NCBI GenBank assembly: GCA_903918315.1 | Contig: CAIXEA010000042.1 | Location: 1 to 64,000, forward strand | Length of the DNA stretch: 64,000 bases | Source: an uncultured Acetobacteraceae bacterium | GTDB lineage: Bacteria > Pseudomonadota > Alphaproteobacteria > Acetobacterales > Acetobacteraceae | Direction: 5' to 3' | Shown here: positions 53,897-61,699 of the stretch, piece after piece | Layout: the number at the start of each line of letters is the position of its first letter | How positions within the stretch are numbered: position 1 is the stretch's first letter | Translations under genes and position numbers: made by a program | Notes under the pieces: generated by a model | What the model was told of the DNA's origin: nothing | Databases searched by the model: none | The model's input: the letters and a program-made list of their open reading frames with translations, nothing else

Positions 53897-54799
53897 TCAA
53901 TTCCCGTTGGACCATTGGGCGGTGCTGACCGGCATGGGTGCCGGGGCGGGCACCGAACCGCCGCCTTGCGCCATGCCCAGCATCGATCCGCTATAGGACG
54001 GCGCGGCGGCGTAAACCGGGCGCGGCGCCGGCTGATACTGCGCCTGCAACGGCGGGCGGATCGGGGTGGGCGCCGCGGCTTGCTGCCCGGGTGCGGCCAC
54101 GGGTGCGGCCAGGGGGGCGCGCGCCGGCGCTGGCCGGATTTCGGCCTGCCGTGTCTCGATAGACCGTGTCTCGATAGGCCGGGTTTCAACAGACCGCGGC
54201 AAAGGACGCGGTTCGGTCATCGCGATCATCGGACGGGGGGCGGGCGGCGGCACAACGGCGGCTGGCGCTGGCCTCACGGCCGGGGCCGCCACGGCTGGTG
54301 CCTGCGGGGCGGGCACCGCTGCCTGGATCGAAGGGGTCGCGGTCGCGGTCATCGTTGGGGCCGGGGGCGGCACCGGCATCGGTGGGATCGGCAGTTCCTC
54401 GGCCACGGTGGTGGTGTCGTCCGACGCGTCGGACGCGACCGCCATCGCGGGCAGGGCCTCGGACTCGGTCTCATCCGTCATGCTGTTGACGTCGGTCTTG
54501 ACGGGCAAGGCCCGGGGTTGCGGCAGCCGCTGATCGAGCTCATCCAGCTTGGCATATTGCTTCGGGTCGAGCGTCTTCAGCGTCAGATACCGGTCCGCGT
54601 AAGGCTGCAACTGGTCGGGGTTGATGCGTTTGGTCCACTCCTGATCGAGCAGGCGGGTTTTTTCCCGGATCTCCATCGTATCGCGAACGGTCTTCTTGAT
54701 GTCGCGCTCGACCAGATCAGCGGCATGCTTGGACTGGTAGGTGTAGAGCACGGACACGACGGCACATACGAAGCTGATGCCAGTGAGGGAGCGGATCAT
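53897..54799 (-). CDS. ftsL: FtsL-like divisome protein with a long Pro/Ala-rich tail
   Basis: 300 residues. It has a short cytoplasmic N-terminus, a membrane helix (about 5-22) and a coiled coil (about 25-85), exactly as in FtsL, and sits in the ftsL position between rsmH and ftsI. Ordinary FtsL is ~100-130 residues. From about residue 115 a periplasmic tail of ~190 residues follows, rich in Pro, Ala, Gln and Val, and including three 5-residue repeats of the pattern x-V/I-E-T-R at ~204-218. ATG 54799 overlaps the rsmH stop. The call rests on position and topology, since FtsL sequences diverge. Confidence 0.8.
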   Translation of the reverse strand: MIRSLTGISFVCAVVSVLYTYQSKHAADLVERDIKKTVRDTMEIREKTRLLDQEWTKRINPDQLQPYADRYLTLKTLDPKQYAKLDELDQRLPQPRALPVKTDVNSMTDETESEALPAMAVASDASDDTTTVAEELPIPPMPVPPPAPTMTATATPSIQAAVPAPQAPAVAAPAVRPAPAAVVPPPAPRPMIAMTEPRPLPRSVETRPIETRSIETRQAEIRPAPARAPLAAPVAAPGQQAAAPTPIRPPLQAQYQPAPRPVYAAAPSYSGSMLGMAQGGGSVPAPAPMPVSTAQWSNGN

Positions 54800-55746
54800 A
54801 CCGAAATCCTTTCCGCCGCGGAGTGCAGGCATTCGATGGCGCGCAGCCGGGCCGAGCGGGCGCGGGGATTGGCGCTGGTCTCATCGTCGCGCGGGCGCAA
54901 CGCTTTGCTGGTCAGCAGCCGAAAGCGCGAAGCCGGGCGATCCGCGAGGCCGCGCGGGTCATGGCGGGACAGGCCGGGCGACCGTCCGGCGATGTCGCCC
55001 ATGAACCGTTTCACGATGCGATCTTCCAGGCTGTGAAACGACACCACCACGAGCCGTCCGCCCGGCGCCAGAAGAGCGGCGGACTGCGCCAAGGCGCGCT
55101 CGACCTCCCCCAGTTCGTCGTTCACCTTGATCCGCAGGGCCTGGAAGCTGCGCGTGGCGGGATTGTTGCCGGAACGGTCGGGGGGCAGCACGGAGCGTAT
55201 GATCTCGGCAAGCCGGGCGGTGGTTTCGATCGGCGCTTCCGCCCGGGCGGTCACGATCGCGCGCGCGACCCGGCGGGAGGCGCGCTCCTCCCCCAGTTCG
55301 AATAAAACGTCAGCCAGCTGCCCTTCCGGTAACGTGTTCACCAGGTCGGCTGCGCTCGTCCCTTGCTTTCCCATACGCATGTCCAAAGGACCGTCTCCTC
55401 TGAACGAAAACCCGCGAGACGGATCGTCGATCTGAAAGGACGAAATGCCGAGATCGAGCACGATTCCGTCAAGCGATCCGACCCCTTCGGCAGCCAAAAG
55501 AGCCAACATATCGCCGAATTTTCCTTCAATGAGGTGCAGCCGGCCTGGAAACCGCCGCGCGAGCACGCTGCCACGGGCAATCGCCTCGGGATCGCGGTCG
55601 ATCCCCCAGAGCGTGCAACGCGCCGCGTCGAGGATGGCAGCGGTATAACCGCCGCCGCCGAATGTGCCGTCGAGGTAGACGCCGTCGTCGCGCGGTGCGA
55701 GCTGCGCCAGGACCTCGCGGAGCATGACCGGGATATGGCCGCTCAT
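54796..55746 (-). CDS. rsmH: 16S rRNA m4C1402 methyltransferase
   Basis: 316 residues. SAM site [12 protein letters not shown], plus [14 protein letters not shown] and the [13 protein letters not shown] block. It N4-methylates C1402 in the 16S P-site. Classically mraW, second gene of the division cluster. It overlaps both neighbours by four bases. Confidence 0.97.
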   Translation of the reverse strand: MSGHIPVMLREVLAQLAPRDDGVYLDGTFGGGGYTAAILDAARCTLWGIDRDPEAIARGSVLARRFPGRLHLIEGKFGDMLALLAAEGVGSLDGIVLDLGISSFQIDDPSRGFSFRGDGPLDMRMGKQGTSAADLVNTLPEGQLADVLFELGEERASRRVARAIVTARAEAPIETTARLAEIIRSVLPPDRSGNNPATRSFQALRIKVNDELGEVERALAQSAALLAPGGRLVVVSFHSLEDRIVKRFMGDIAGRSPGLSRHDPRGLADRPASRFRLLTSKALRPRDDETSANPRARSARLRAIECLHSAAERISV

Positions 55747-56228
55747 GTGATGACCCTCGCGCGGAGGAGATCGCGCTCATTGGTGGCTTTGTTGGCGGCC
55801 AGTTTGCGCTGGGCCAGCAGGGCCGAATCCCAGATCTGGAATGTTCTGAAATGACCGGCGAACGAGATCTGGCGGGATTGGTCCAGTTCCGCATGCTCGA
55901 TCAATTTGGCGGGCAGCACGATGCGGCCTTCCTTGTCGGCTTCCATCGGTTCGGCGTCACCGAACAGGGTCAAGGACAGGTCTTCATATTCCACGCTGAA
56001 CGGATCGAGTTTCTCGAGCGGTGCGGCCAGAGCGGCGAAATCGCGTTCGGTCCAGACTTCGAGGCAGGGATGACGATGCGAGGGGCGTATCACGAGCGGC
56101 GTGGCGGCGTTCGCGGGGAGCGGGGCGTTGGCGCTGCCGAGTTTGAGCTGGGTCCGATAAGGCGCGGGTACGGAGACACGATTCTTCGTGTCGAGCTTCC
56201 CGTGATACGTCGCCTGGAACAGAGCCAT
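55743..56228 (-). CDS. mraZ: Transcriptional regulator MraZ
   Basis: 161 residues. Two SpoVT/AbrB-type MraZ domains, with [14 protein letters not shown] in the first and [18 protein letters not shown] in the second. MraZ is a ring-shaped DNA-binding protein that represses its own operon. ATG 56228 gives the standard start [13 protein letters not shown]; a frame to 56330 exists but lacks support. It heads the division/cell-wall cluster, and a 10-bp-periodic repeat array lies upstream. Confidence 0.95.
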   Translation of the reverse strand: MALFQATYHGKLDTKNRVSVPAPYRTQLKLGSANAPLPANAATPLVIRPSHRHPCLEVWTERDFAALAAPLEKLDPFSVEYEDLSLTLFGDAEPMEADKEGRIVLPAKLIEHAELDQSRQISFAGHFRTFQIWDSALLAQRKLAANKATNERDLLRARVIT

Positions 56229-56354
56229 GCGAGGCAGACCGATCGGTTCGGGTGGATGTGACAGGGTTTGCTTCGGCACGCCTGAGATACTGGACCACCT
56301 GCCGCGTGGGCCCCGCTTCCCTCCCGCCAAAACAAGGGTTGAACCGCCCTTGAT

Positions 56355-56394
56355 TGGGATGTCACGGGATACTACGGGACAGGCTGGGCGTCAA
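56355..56394 (-). promoter_or_regulatory. mraZ promoter with MraZ box array
   Basis: TGGGA, CGGGA, CGGGA and TGGGC begin at 56355, 56365, 56375 and 56385 on the plus strand, an exact 10-bp period as described for MraZ boxes (TGGGN with 5-base spacers). On the minus strand TTGACG (56389-56394) and TATCCC (56366-56371) with a 17-base spacer form a promoter overlapping boxes 2-4, about 140 bases before mraZ. Confidence 0.7.
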
Positions 56395-56879
56395 TTGCAT
56401 TCGGCCGGTTCTTCGAGGGTGGGACACGGGTCTTTGGATTGATATCGTTTTATTGTCTTGCTTTGTATGAACCTGTTTTGTTCCTGTTGATAATCTGGTG
56501 GATGCTTTGTGGACTGAATGGTTTAAGCCTTTTATAATAGCCCATCTTACAGGCTATATCTATCCCATAAGGCGTGCCCGATGGGGCCGGGTTTTCGGAT
56601 ATCGGAAGCCTTCCCGCCGGCCGTCGCTGGTTTGATCAAACCCCATCCATGGTGATTTTTCGGGGCCGGCGAATGGACTTTGACTGGCTTGAGCCGGGTC
56701 GCATATCCAGCGATCAGCGGCTTTCAGGGGCATATTCGGTACTTTTGTCCCGTACGATCCCATGGATCAGGAAAAATGGCCCATGAACAGGGGACAGCCA
56801 TCTCGTCCGTCACGCTCGGGCTTGATCCTACTGGATTCACACATTGTCGGAACGACTTTTGCTAGCGCTGCTCTACACC
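56395..56879. other. Non-coding stretch with an AT-rich island
   Basis: No credible gene. 56430-56560 is much more AT-rich than the rest of the window and contains a small ATAGCC/GGCTAT hairpin near 56537-56557. Short frames exist on both strands but lack a ribosome site, coding bias or recognisable sequence. Confidence 0.5.
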
Positions 56880-56956
56880 GTCATGGCCCGGCTTGTCCGG
56901 GCTACCTATCGCGGCACGATGCGGGCGGCGGTGGCCCGGACAAGCCGGGCCATGAC
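56880..56956. repeat. Dispersed palindromic repeat, copy 4
   Basis: 77-bp core GTCATGGCCCGGCTTGTCC... ...ACAAGCCGGGCCATGAC, the most symmetric of the four copies, with long perfect arms. The 24-base tail seen at copies 1-3 is absent. It lies between the mraZ promoter region and rnpB. 56957-57143 shows nothing recognisable. Confidence 0.88.
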
Positions 56957-57143
56957 GTGTTAGAAGCCCCTTTGTTTGGCTTACGAATTTTCGTTTCCAC
57001 GATGTGGGAATACGGTAGGGCCTGACCCGAGCACCGCCGGCGGCTCGCGCCGTGACCGAGGCGTGGCGATGCTTGGACCAACCCCGAGGGACAACGGTCT
57101 TTGGCGGGAACCGCATCTATGCGACTCCCGGCGGCGAAGTGGT

Positions 57144-57543
57144 CTTGCCAGACGGCCTGTAAGCCGGGTTCTGTCCGCGCCTTGCGGCGTTGGACGGCCA
57201 TTCCTCTGGGACGTACCTCGCGGCACGCCTCTCGCGACCAACCCGGGCGGCGGGACGGGAATGTCCCCGCCCCCTGTCCGAAGACAGAGGGCAGCCGCCC
57301 CTATTCGGTCTTGCTCCCGGTGGGGTTTACCGTGCCACCCCTGTTGCCAGGGGCGCGGTGCGCTCTTACCGCACCGTTTCGCCCTTCCCCGCGGGAGTCG
57401 AACTCTTGCGCGGGCGGTTTGTTTTCTGTGGCACTGTCCCTAGGGTCGCCCCCGCCGGCGGTTAGCCGGCACCGTATTCCCGTGGAGCCCGGACTTTCCT
57501 CTACCCCCTTACGGAGACAGCGGCCGTCCAGCCGTCTGGCAAG
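57144..57543 (-). ncRNA. rnpB: RNase P RNA, type A
   Basis: About 400 bases. The signature GAGGAAAGTCCGGGCTCC near the 5' end and ACAGAACCCGGCTTACAGGC near the 3' end are those of bacterial RNase P RNA. The ends pair as helix P1 over 12 bp (CTTGCCAGACGG 57532-57543 with 57144-57155), fixing the boundaries to within a few bases. Internal GC hairpins match the type A pattern. The RNA is the catalytic part of the enzyme that trims tRNA 5' leaders. The protein partner gene is not in the window. Confidence 0.95.
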
Positions 57544-57549
57544 CGCGCG

Positions 57550-57578
57550 ACATGGGCGCGGGGCAGGGGGTGCGTCAA
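57550..57578 (-). promoter_or_regulatory. rnpB promoter
   Basis: On the minus strand TTGACG (57573-57578), a 17-base spacer and CCATGT (57550-57555), with the P1 5' end six bases beyond. The -35 and spacing are near ideal, the -10 weaker. Confidence 0.5.
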
Positions 57579-57604
57579 GCGGTTTTGTCAGCGCGGGAGA
57601 CACA

Positions 57605-57732
57605 CCTCCGGTCATCCCGCTCTTGCTTGATCGCGGGATTCAGACCTTCGGTGATTCCACCTCCGGTCATCCCGCTCGTGCCTGATCGCGGGATTCAGAC
57701 CTCCGGTGATTCCACCTCCGGTCATCCCGCTC
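57605..57732. repeat. 55-bp tandem repeat, two full units and a partial
   Basis: Units start at 57605, 57660 and 57715 (CCTCCGGTCATCCCGCTC...), period 55. The third unit stops exactly before the amidase stop codon (57733). Each contains an inverted ATCCCGC/GCGGGAT pair. Related single copies lie at 36836 and, degraded, at about 32988. Confidence 0.85.
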
Positions 57733-58473
57733 TTAGCGCGCCGCGAATGGCCCGTCCCCGGCCTGCACCAGCCGCCGCACCCCGAGCAGGCGCGCCAGCG
57801 TCCCCGCGTCCGCCTGGCCCGTCACCGCCTCTGGCCGCCAGTGGCGTTGGAAGGCGCGCAGCACCAGGGACAAGGCGGGATCAAGGGCCCCTTCCGGCGC
57901 CACGTCGTAACCGATCTCACGCAGCGCCCGGCGTACGTCCCATAGGCGGGCGGCGTCCCGTACGATCCCGCCGGTGCCGAGGTCGGGCACCGCCTCCGGC
58001 CACAGGCCGACCCCGTTGGCGGCGAGGCTTTCCCAATCGAAACGCTCCCCGGGGTCTTGCTTGCGATCGGGGGCGACGTCGCTATGGCCGATGACGTTGC
58101 GGTTGGGGATGCGGTGGCGGGCCAGGATCTCCAGGCTCAGATCACAGACCGCCGCCAGTTGCAGCACGGGGAAATCGCGGTAGTCCCATTCATGCCCGGG
58201 ATTGACGATCTCGATCCCGATCGATCGCGCGTTCAGCGCCGTATGGCCACGCCAGAATGAAACGCCGGCATGCCAGGCGCGCCGATCCTCTGGCACCAGG
58301 CGGATGACGGTGCCGTCTTCGTCAACCACGTAATGGGATGATACCGCGGCCTCGGGATCGCGCAGGCGGTCGATCGCCGCCTGCGCCGTCCGCATGCCGG
58401 TGTAATGCAGGATCAGCATGTCCACTGGCATGCCGCGCTCGTCGTGATTGGGGCTGGGGCGGTTGATGATCAT
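57733..58473 (-). CDS. N-acetylmuramoyl-L-alanine amidase (Amidase_2)
   Basis: 246 residues. The amidase domain (about 15-160) has zinc-ligand His residues (LILHYTGM and IGHSDVAPDRKQDPG), resembling AmpD/AmiD; a C-terminal peptidoglycan-binding-like segment follows (about 190-245). It cleaves the MurNAc-L-Ala bond in murein fragments. No signal peptide is visible, which suggests a cytoplasmic recycling role of the AmpD type, although the PG-binding tail is more like AmiD. The start overlaps the djlA-like gene's stop by four bases, so it is second in that operon. Confidence 0.88.
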   Translation of the reverse strand: MIINRPSPNHDERGMPVDMLILHYTGMRTAQAAIDRLRDPEAAVSSHYVVDEDGTVIRLVPEDRRAWHAGVSFWRGHTALNARSIGIEIVNPGHEWDYRDFPVLQLAAVCDLSLEILARHRIPNRNVIGHSDVAPDRKQDPGERFDWESLAANGVGLWPEAVPDLGTGGIVRDAARLWDVRRALREIGYDVAPEGALDPALSLVLRAFQRHWRPEAVTGQADAGTLARLLGVRRLVQAGDGPFAAR

Positions 58474-59243
58474 AATCCACGTTCCCGCTTGATGCGGTCC
58501 CAGGCGGCGTTGATGCGGGCCACTTTGTCGCCGGCGCTGGCGATGACGGTGGCCGATACGCCGCGCGCCGCCAGGCTGTCAGGATGGTTTTCGCGCATCA
58601 GCTGGCGCCAGGTGTCGCGCAGTTCCTTGTCGCCGGCCTCGGGCGAGACGCCCAGGACGGCATAGGGGTCGGGCTCATTGGACGGGTCCCGCGCCGGGGT
58701 GGCGTCGCTGGCTCGGTCCCAGGCGGCCTGATCGAGGCCGAAGATGCCATGCACCTCCGCCAGGAACGCCTGCTCCTTGCGGTTCAGTCCGGCGTCGGCG
58801 CGGGCGATGGTGAACAGGCCGAACAGCGTTGCCTCCAGCCGCCCTGGGTCATCGCGAAAGGCCTGGGCGAGCTGGGTGGCATAGGACGCGTATTGTTCCG
58901 GATTGTCCCGGGCCTGGTCGAACAGGCGGCCGATGTCTCGGGCGGAGTCCGGGGGGATGCGGAAGGCGCGCTTGAAGGCATCGATCTCCGCCCGTTGGAT
59001 CGGGCCGTCGCAGCGCGCCAGCTTGGCGGCGAGGACGACGACATTGACCGCGAACACCTGCTCCCGATTGCCGAACATCCCGGCCAGGCGCGTCGGATCG
59101 GCCCCGAACGGGAGTCCCCCGAACGGCACGCCGATCGCGCCGGTATCGGCGGCATGGCCGAGGGCGGCGCCAATGAGCAGGCCCGGCGGCCCGCCCATGG
59201 CGAATCCCGCCGCTCCACCGATGATCTTACCCCAGAAACCCAT
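58470..59243 (-). CDS. DjlA-like TerB/J-domain protein
   Basis: 257 residues. A Gly-rich N-terminal hydrophobic segment (GGAAGFAMGGPPGLLIGAAL) could be a membrane anchor, a TerB-like helical domain (about 60-180) follows, and the C-terminal J domain carries the HPD motif in MRENHPDS that stimulates DnaK ATPase. DjlA-type proteins recruit DnaK to the membrane. Upstream of and coupled to the amidase. Confidence 0.88.
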   Translation of the reverse strand: MGFWGKIIGGAAGFAMGGPPGLLIGAALGHAADTGAIGVPFGGLPFGADPTRLAGMFGNREQVFAVNVVVLAAKLARCDGPIQRAEIDAFKRAFRIPPDSARDIGRLFDQARDNPEQYASYATQLAQAFRDDPGRLEATLFGLFTIARADAGLNRKEQAFLAEVHGIFGLDQAAWDRASDATPARDPSNEPDPYAVLGVSPEAGDKELRDTWRQLMRENHPDSLAARGVSATVIASAGDKVARINAAWDRIKRERGL

Positions 59244-59327
59244 GGCCGGGCTTTATCACGCCGGGCGCGCCGGGAGCAAAACAAGAACGTGTGCCCAGCC
59301 TTGCGTCATCCCCGGGCCGGGCCGCGA

Positions 59328-59894
59328 TCAGAGCGTCAGGATCGCCGGGTCCCGCAGCGACGTATCCTGACCCACCACCGGATCGGCGATCGCCTGTTCC
59401 AGGCTGCGCGCGCCCTTCCACTCCGCCCGCGGACGGATGCGGCCTTCGGATCCGACCTGATCGATGCCCCAGTAGATTTCGAGGCGGTGGCCGTCGGGGT
59501 CGCGGAACTCCACCGCGATCTGCACCCCGGCGCGGCGGCGGCCGTCGAAATCGATCTGGGCGTTCATCGCGCGCAGATGGGCGCGGGCGCGGACCACTTC
59601 GTCCAGGGTGCCGACTTCGAAGGCGAGGTGATGCAGCCCGGCGCCGGCGGGATTTGCCTCGGTCGCCTGGAACAGGGCGATGCCGTGGTGGTCGGGGTTG
59701 CAGCGCATGAACACCGCGCCGCCGGGCATCATGTCGTCATCATAAATGTCGGAGATCTCGAAGCCCATCGCATCGGCGTAGAATTTGGTGGAGGCGGCGA
59801 TGTCCTTCACATAGAGCGCGACGTGCCCGATTTTGCCGATACGGAACGGCAGCCCGCGCGGCGGTGCGATCTGGGCAACGGCTTTGGTGTCCAT
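59328..59894 (-). CDS. VOC-fold protein, likely extradiol-dioxygenase type (paralogue 1)
   Basis: 188 residues. VOC fold with putative metal ligands His in KIGHVALYV, His in GLHHLAFEV and Glu in RLEIYWGID, the 2-His-1-carboxylate pattern of iron extradiol dioxygenases. A C-terminal extension with PVVGQD is shared with its neighbour, to which it is roughly 60% identical by eye. AAGGAG lies 10 bases before the ATG. Third gene of a likely LLM-VOC-VOC operon. Confidence 0.8.
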   Translation of the reverse strand: MDTKAVAQIAPPRGLPFRIGKIGHVALYVKDIAASTKFYADAMGFEISDIYDDDMMPGGAVFMRCNPDHHGIALFQATEANPAGAGLHHLAFEVGTLDEVVRARAHLRAMNAQIDFDGRRRAGVQIAVEFRDPDGHRLEIYWGIDQVGSEGRIRPRAEWKGARSLEQAIADPVVGQDTSLRDPAILTL

Positions 59895-59942
59895 GGGTGG
59901 GGTCTCCTTCGGGCGTGCGTGCAGTAAAAATGGTTCTCGGTA

Positions 59943-60509
59943 TTATTGCTGAATCAAACCAGGATCGTGCAGCGTCAGGTCCTGCCCGACCACGGGATTG
60001 GCGATCGCCTCCTCCAGCGTGTTGACCGATTTCCACTGGTCTGCCGGCCGGGCGATGCCGTCGGAGCCGATTTGGTCGATGCCCCAGTAGATTTCCAGGC
60101 GGTGGCCGTCGGGGTCGCGGAATTCGACCACCAACTGCACGCCCGCGCCGCGTCGGCCATCGAGGTCGATGGGCACCTGATGGTCGCGCAGATGGGTGCG
60201 CACGCGTACCAGTTCGTCGATGGTGGGCACCTCCAGCGCGATATGGTGCAGGCCGGCGCCGGCGGGGTGGGCGGCGGTGGCCTGGAACAAGGCGATGCCG
60301 TGATGGTCGGTGTTGCAGCGCAGGAACACCGCGCCGCCGGGCAGGGCGCCGGGCGGGATGACATCGGTGACCTGGAAACCCAGGACCTGCGTGTAAAACC
60401 GCGCGGATCGTTCGAGATCGCTGACATAGACGGCGACATGACCGATCTTGCCGATTTTGAAAGGAAGGCCGGCGGGGCGCTTGAGGGCGGCGATGGCGTC
60501 GATGTTCAT
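59943..60509 (-). CDS. VOC-fold protein, likely extradiol-dioxygenase type (paralogue 2)
   Basis: 188 residues, the same length as paralogue 1, with the same His-His-Glu pattern (KIGHVAVYV, GLHHIALEV, RLEIYWGID). ATG 60509 with GGGAG upstream; a longer frame is not supported. Separated by 17 bases from the LLM oxidoreductase and 48 from paralogue 1, so the three are probably co-transcribed. Tandem duplication with divergence suggests two related substrates or successive ring intermediates. Confidence 0.8.
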   Translation of the reverse strand: MNIDAIAALKRPAGLPFKIGKIGHVAVYVSDLERSARFYTQVLGFQVTDVIPPGALPGGAVFLRCNTDHHGIALFQATAAHPAGAGLHHIALEVPTIDELVRVRTHLRDHQVPIDLDGRRGAGVQLVVEFRDPDGHRLEIYWGIDQIGSDGIARPADQWKSVNTLEEAIANPVVGQDLTLHDPGLIQQ

Positions 60510-60526
60510 GACTTGGAGCTCCCGGT

Positions 60527-61567
60527 TTATAGGACGGCCTCGGCGATCACGCGCATCGCGTCCACGCTGGCGCCCTTCAGCACCATGGTGCCGAGATGCC
60601 CGGCTTTGGAGACCTCTTTCCACGCCTGCAACCGGTCGCGGATGCGTTCGGCCGGGCCGCAGAGGGAGATCTCGTCCACCAGCGCGTCGGGCACCGCGGC
60701 GGCGGCCTCATTTTTCTTGCCGTCCAGGAACAGGTCCTGGATGGTTTTGGCGGCACCTTCATAGCCCATCTTGATGGCGACATCATTGTAGTAGTTCTTC
60801 GCCCGTGCCCCCATGCCGCCTATATAGAGCGCCAGCTCCGGGCGGATCGCGTCGCGGCAGGCATTCACGTCCGGGCCGAGTTTGGCGCGGACATAGGGGG
60901 CGACGTCGAAGCCGGCCATCGTGGCGGGGCGGCCGGCCTTCTTTTTGCCTTCCAAAATCGGGTCCGTCACGATCCCCGGCTGCTCCGGCGAATAGAAAAT
61001 CGGCAGCACGCCATCGGCGCATTCGCCGGCGTTGCGCAGGCCGGCGGGGGTGATGGAGGCGGTGTAGAACTGCATATCCGGATTGCCATGCGCGATCGAA
61101 CGCAGCGCCCGGCCGAGGCCGGAGGCGGTCGGCCCGGTCAGCGGAATGTCATAATGCTCACCATGGAATTCCAGCGGCTTCTCGCGTGCCAGCACCTGCT
61201 TGATGATGGCGATATATTCCTTGGTGCGCAGCATGGGCTTGCCGAAGGGCACGCCGTGCCAGCCCTCCACCACCTGCGGGCCGGACACGCCGACACCGCA
61301 CAAGAAGCGGTTGCCGGACAAGGCCTGTAACGACAGCGCCGTCATTGCCGCGCAGGCCGGGGTGCGCGCCGGAATCTGCATGATGCCGGTGCCCGCCTTG
61401 ATCTTGCTCGTCAGCGCCAGGATCCACGCGATCGGGGACACGGCGTCGGTGCTATAGGCCTCCCCGGTCCAGACCTGGGAAAAGCCTAGGCGTTCAGCCT
61501 CCAGAACCCGATCCATGTCGAGCTTGGGGTGCGGGCCGGACATGTCGACGGTGATGCCGAGTTGCAT
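60527..61567 (-). CDS. LLM-class flavin-dependent oxidoreductase
   Basis: 346 residues, luciferase-like TIM barrel. The N-terminus MQLGITVDMSGPHPK, the substrate/cofactor region VSPIAWILALTSKIKAGTGI and SGPQVVEGWHG fit the F420/FMN-dependent methylenetetrahydromethanopterin-reductase-like group. Whether it uses F420 or FMN cannot be told. AGGGAG precedes the ATG by 9 bases. Leads the LLM-VOC-VOC operon and diverges from the flavoprotein at 61700. Confidence 0.86.
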   Translation of the reverse strand: MQLGITVDMSGPHPKLDMDRVLEAERLGFSQVWTGEAYSTDAVSPIAWILALTSKIKAGTGIMQIPARTPACAAMTALSLQALSGNRFLCGVGVSGPQVVEGWHGVPFGKPMLRTKEYIAIIKQVLAREKPLEFHGEHYDIPLTGPTASGLGRALRSIAHGNPDMQFYTASITPAGLRNAGECADGVLPIFYSPEQPGIVTDPILEGKKKAGRPATMAGFDVAPYVRAKLGPDVNACRDAIRPELALYIGGMGARAKNYYNDVAIKMGYEGAAKTIQDLFLDGKKNEAAAAVPDALVDEISLCGPAERIRDRLQAWKEVSKAGHLGTMVLKGASVDAMRVIAEAVL

Positions 61568-61699
61568 GGATGATCTCCCTGAAGGATTGGCGATTGCGGC
61601 GGAGGGTGACGTGTTTGCCCGTCCGGTCAAGGGGTGGCTATTGACACCTCGGGCGCCCGGTTTAGAGCCTGGGATCCCCGCAGACAGGAGACCCCGACG

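Noticed and set aside
56430-56560. Replication origin (AT-rich with TTGTGGA-like words)
   Set aside because: No good DnaA-box cluster, and no dnaA, parAB, gidA or hemE neighbours.
56560-56786. Short frames on both strands upstream of mraZ
   Set aside because: About 70 codons each, overlapping one another, without family similarity or a plausible ribosome site.
57605-57732. CRISPR-like array
   Set aside because: Units are contiguous with no unique spacers of constant length and only two full copies, so this is a simple tandem repeat.
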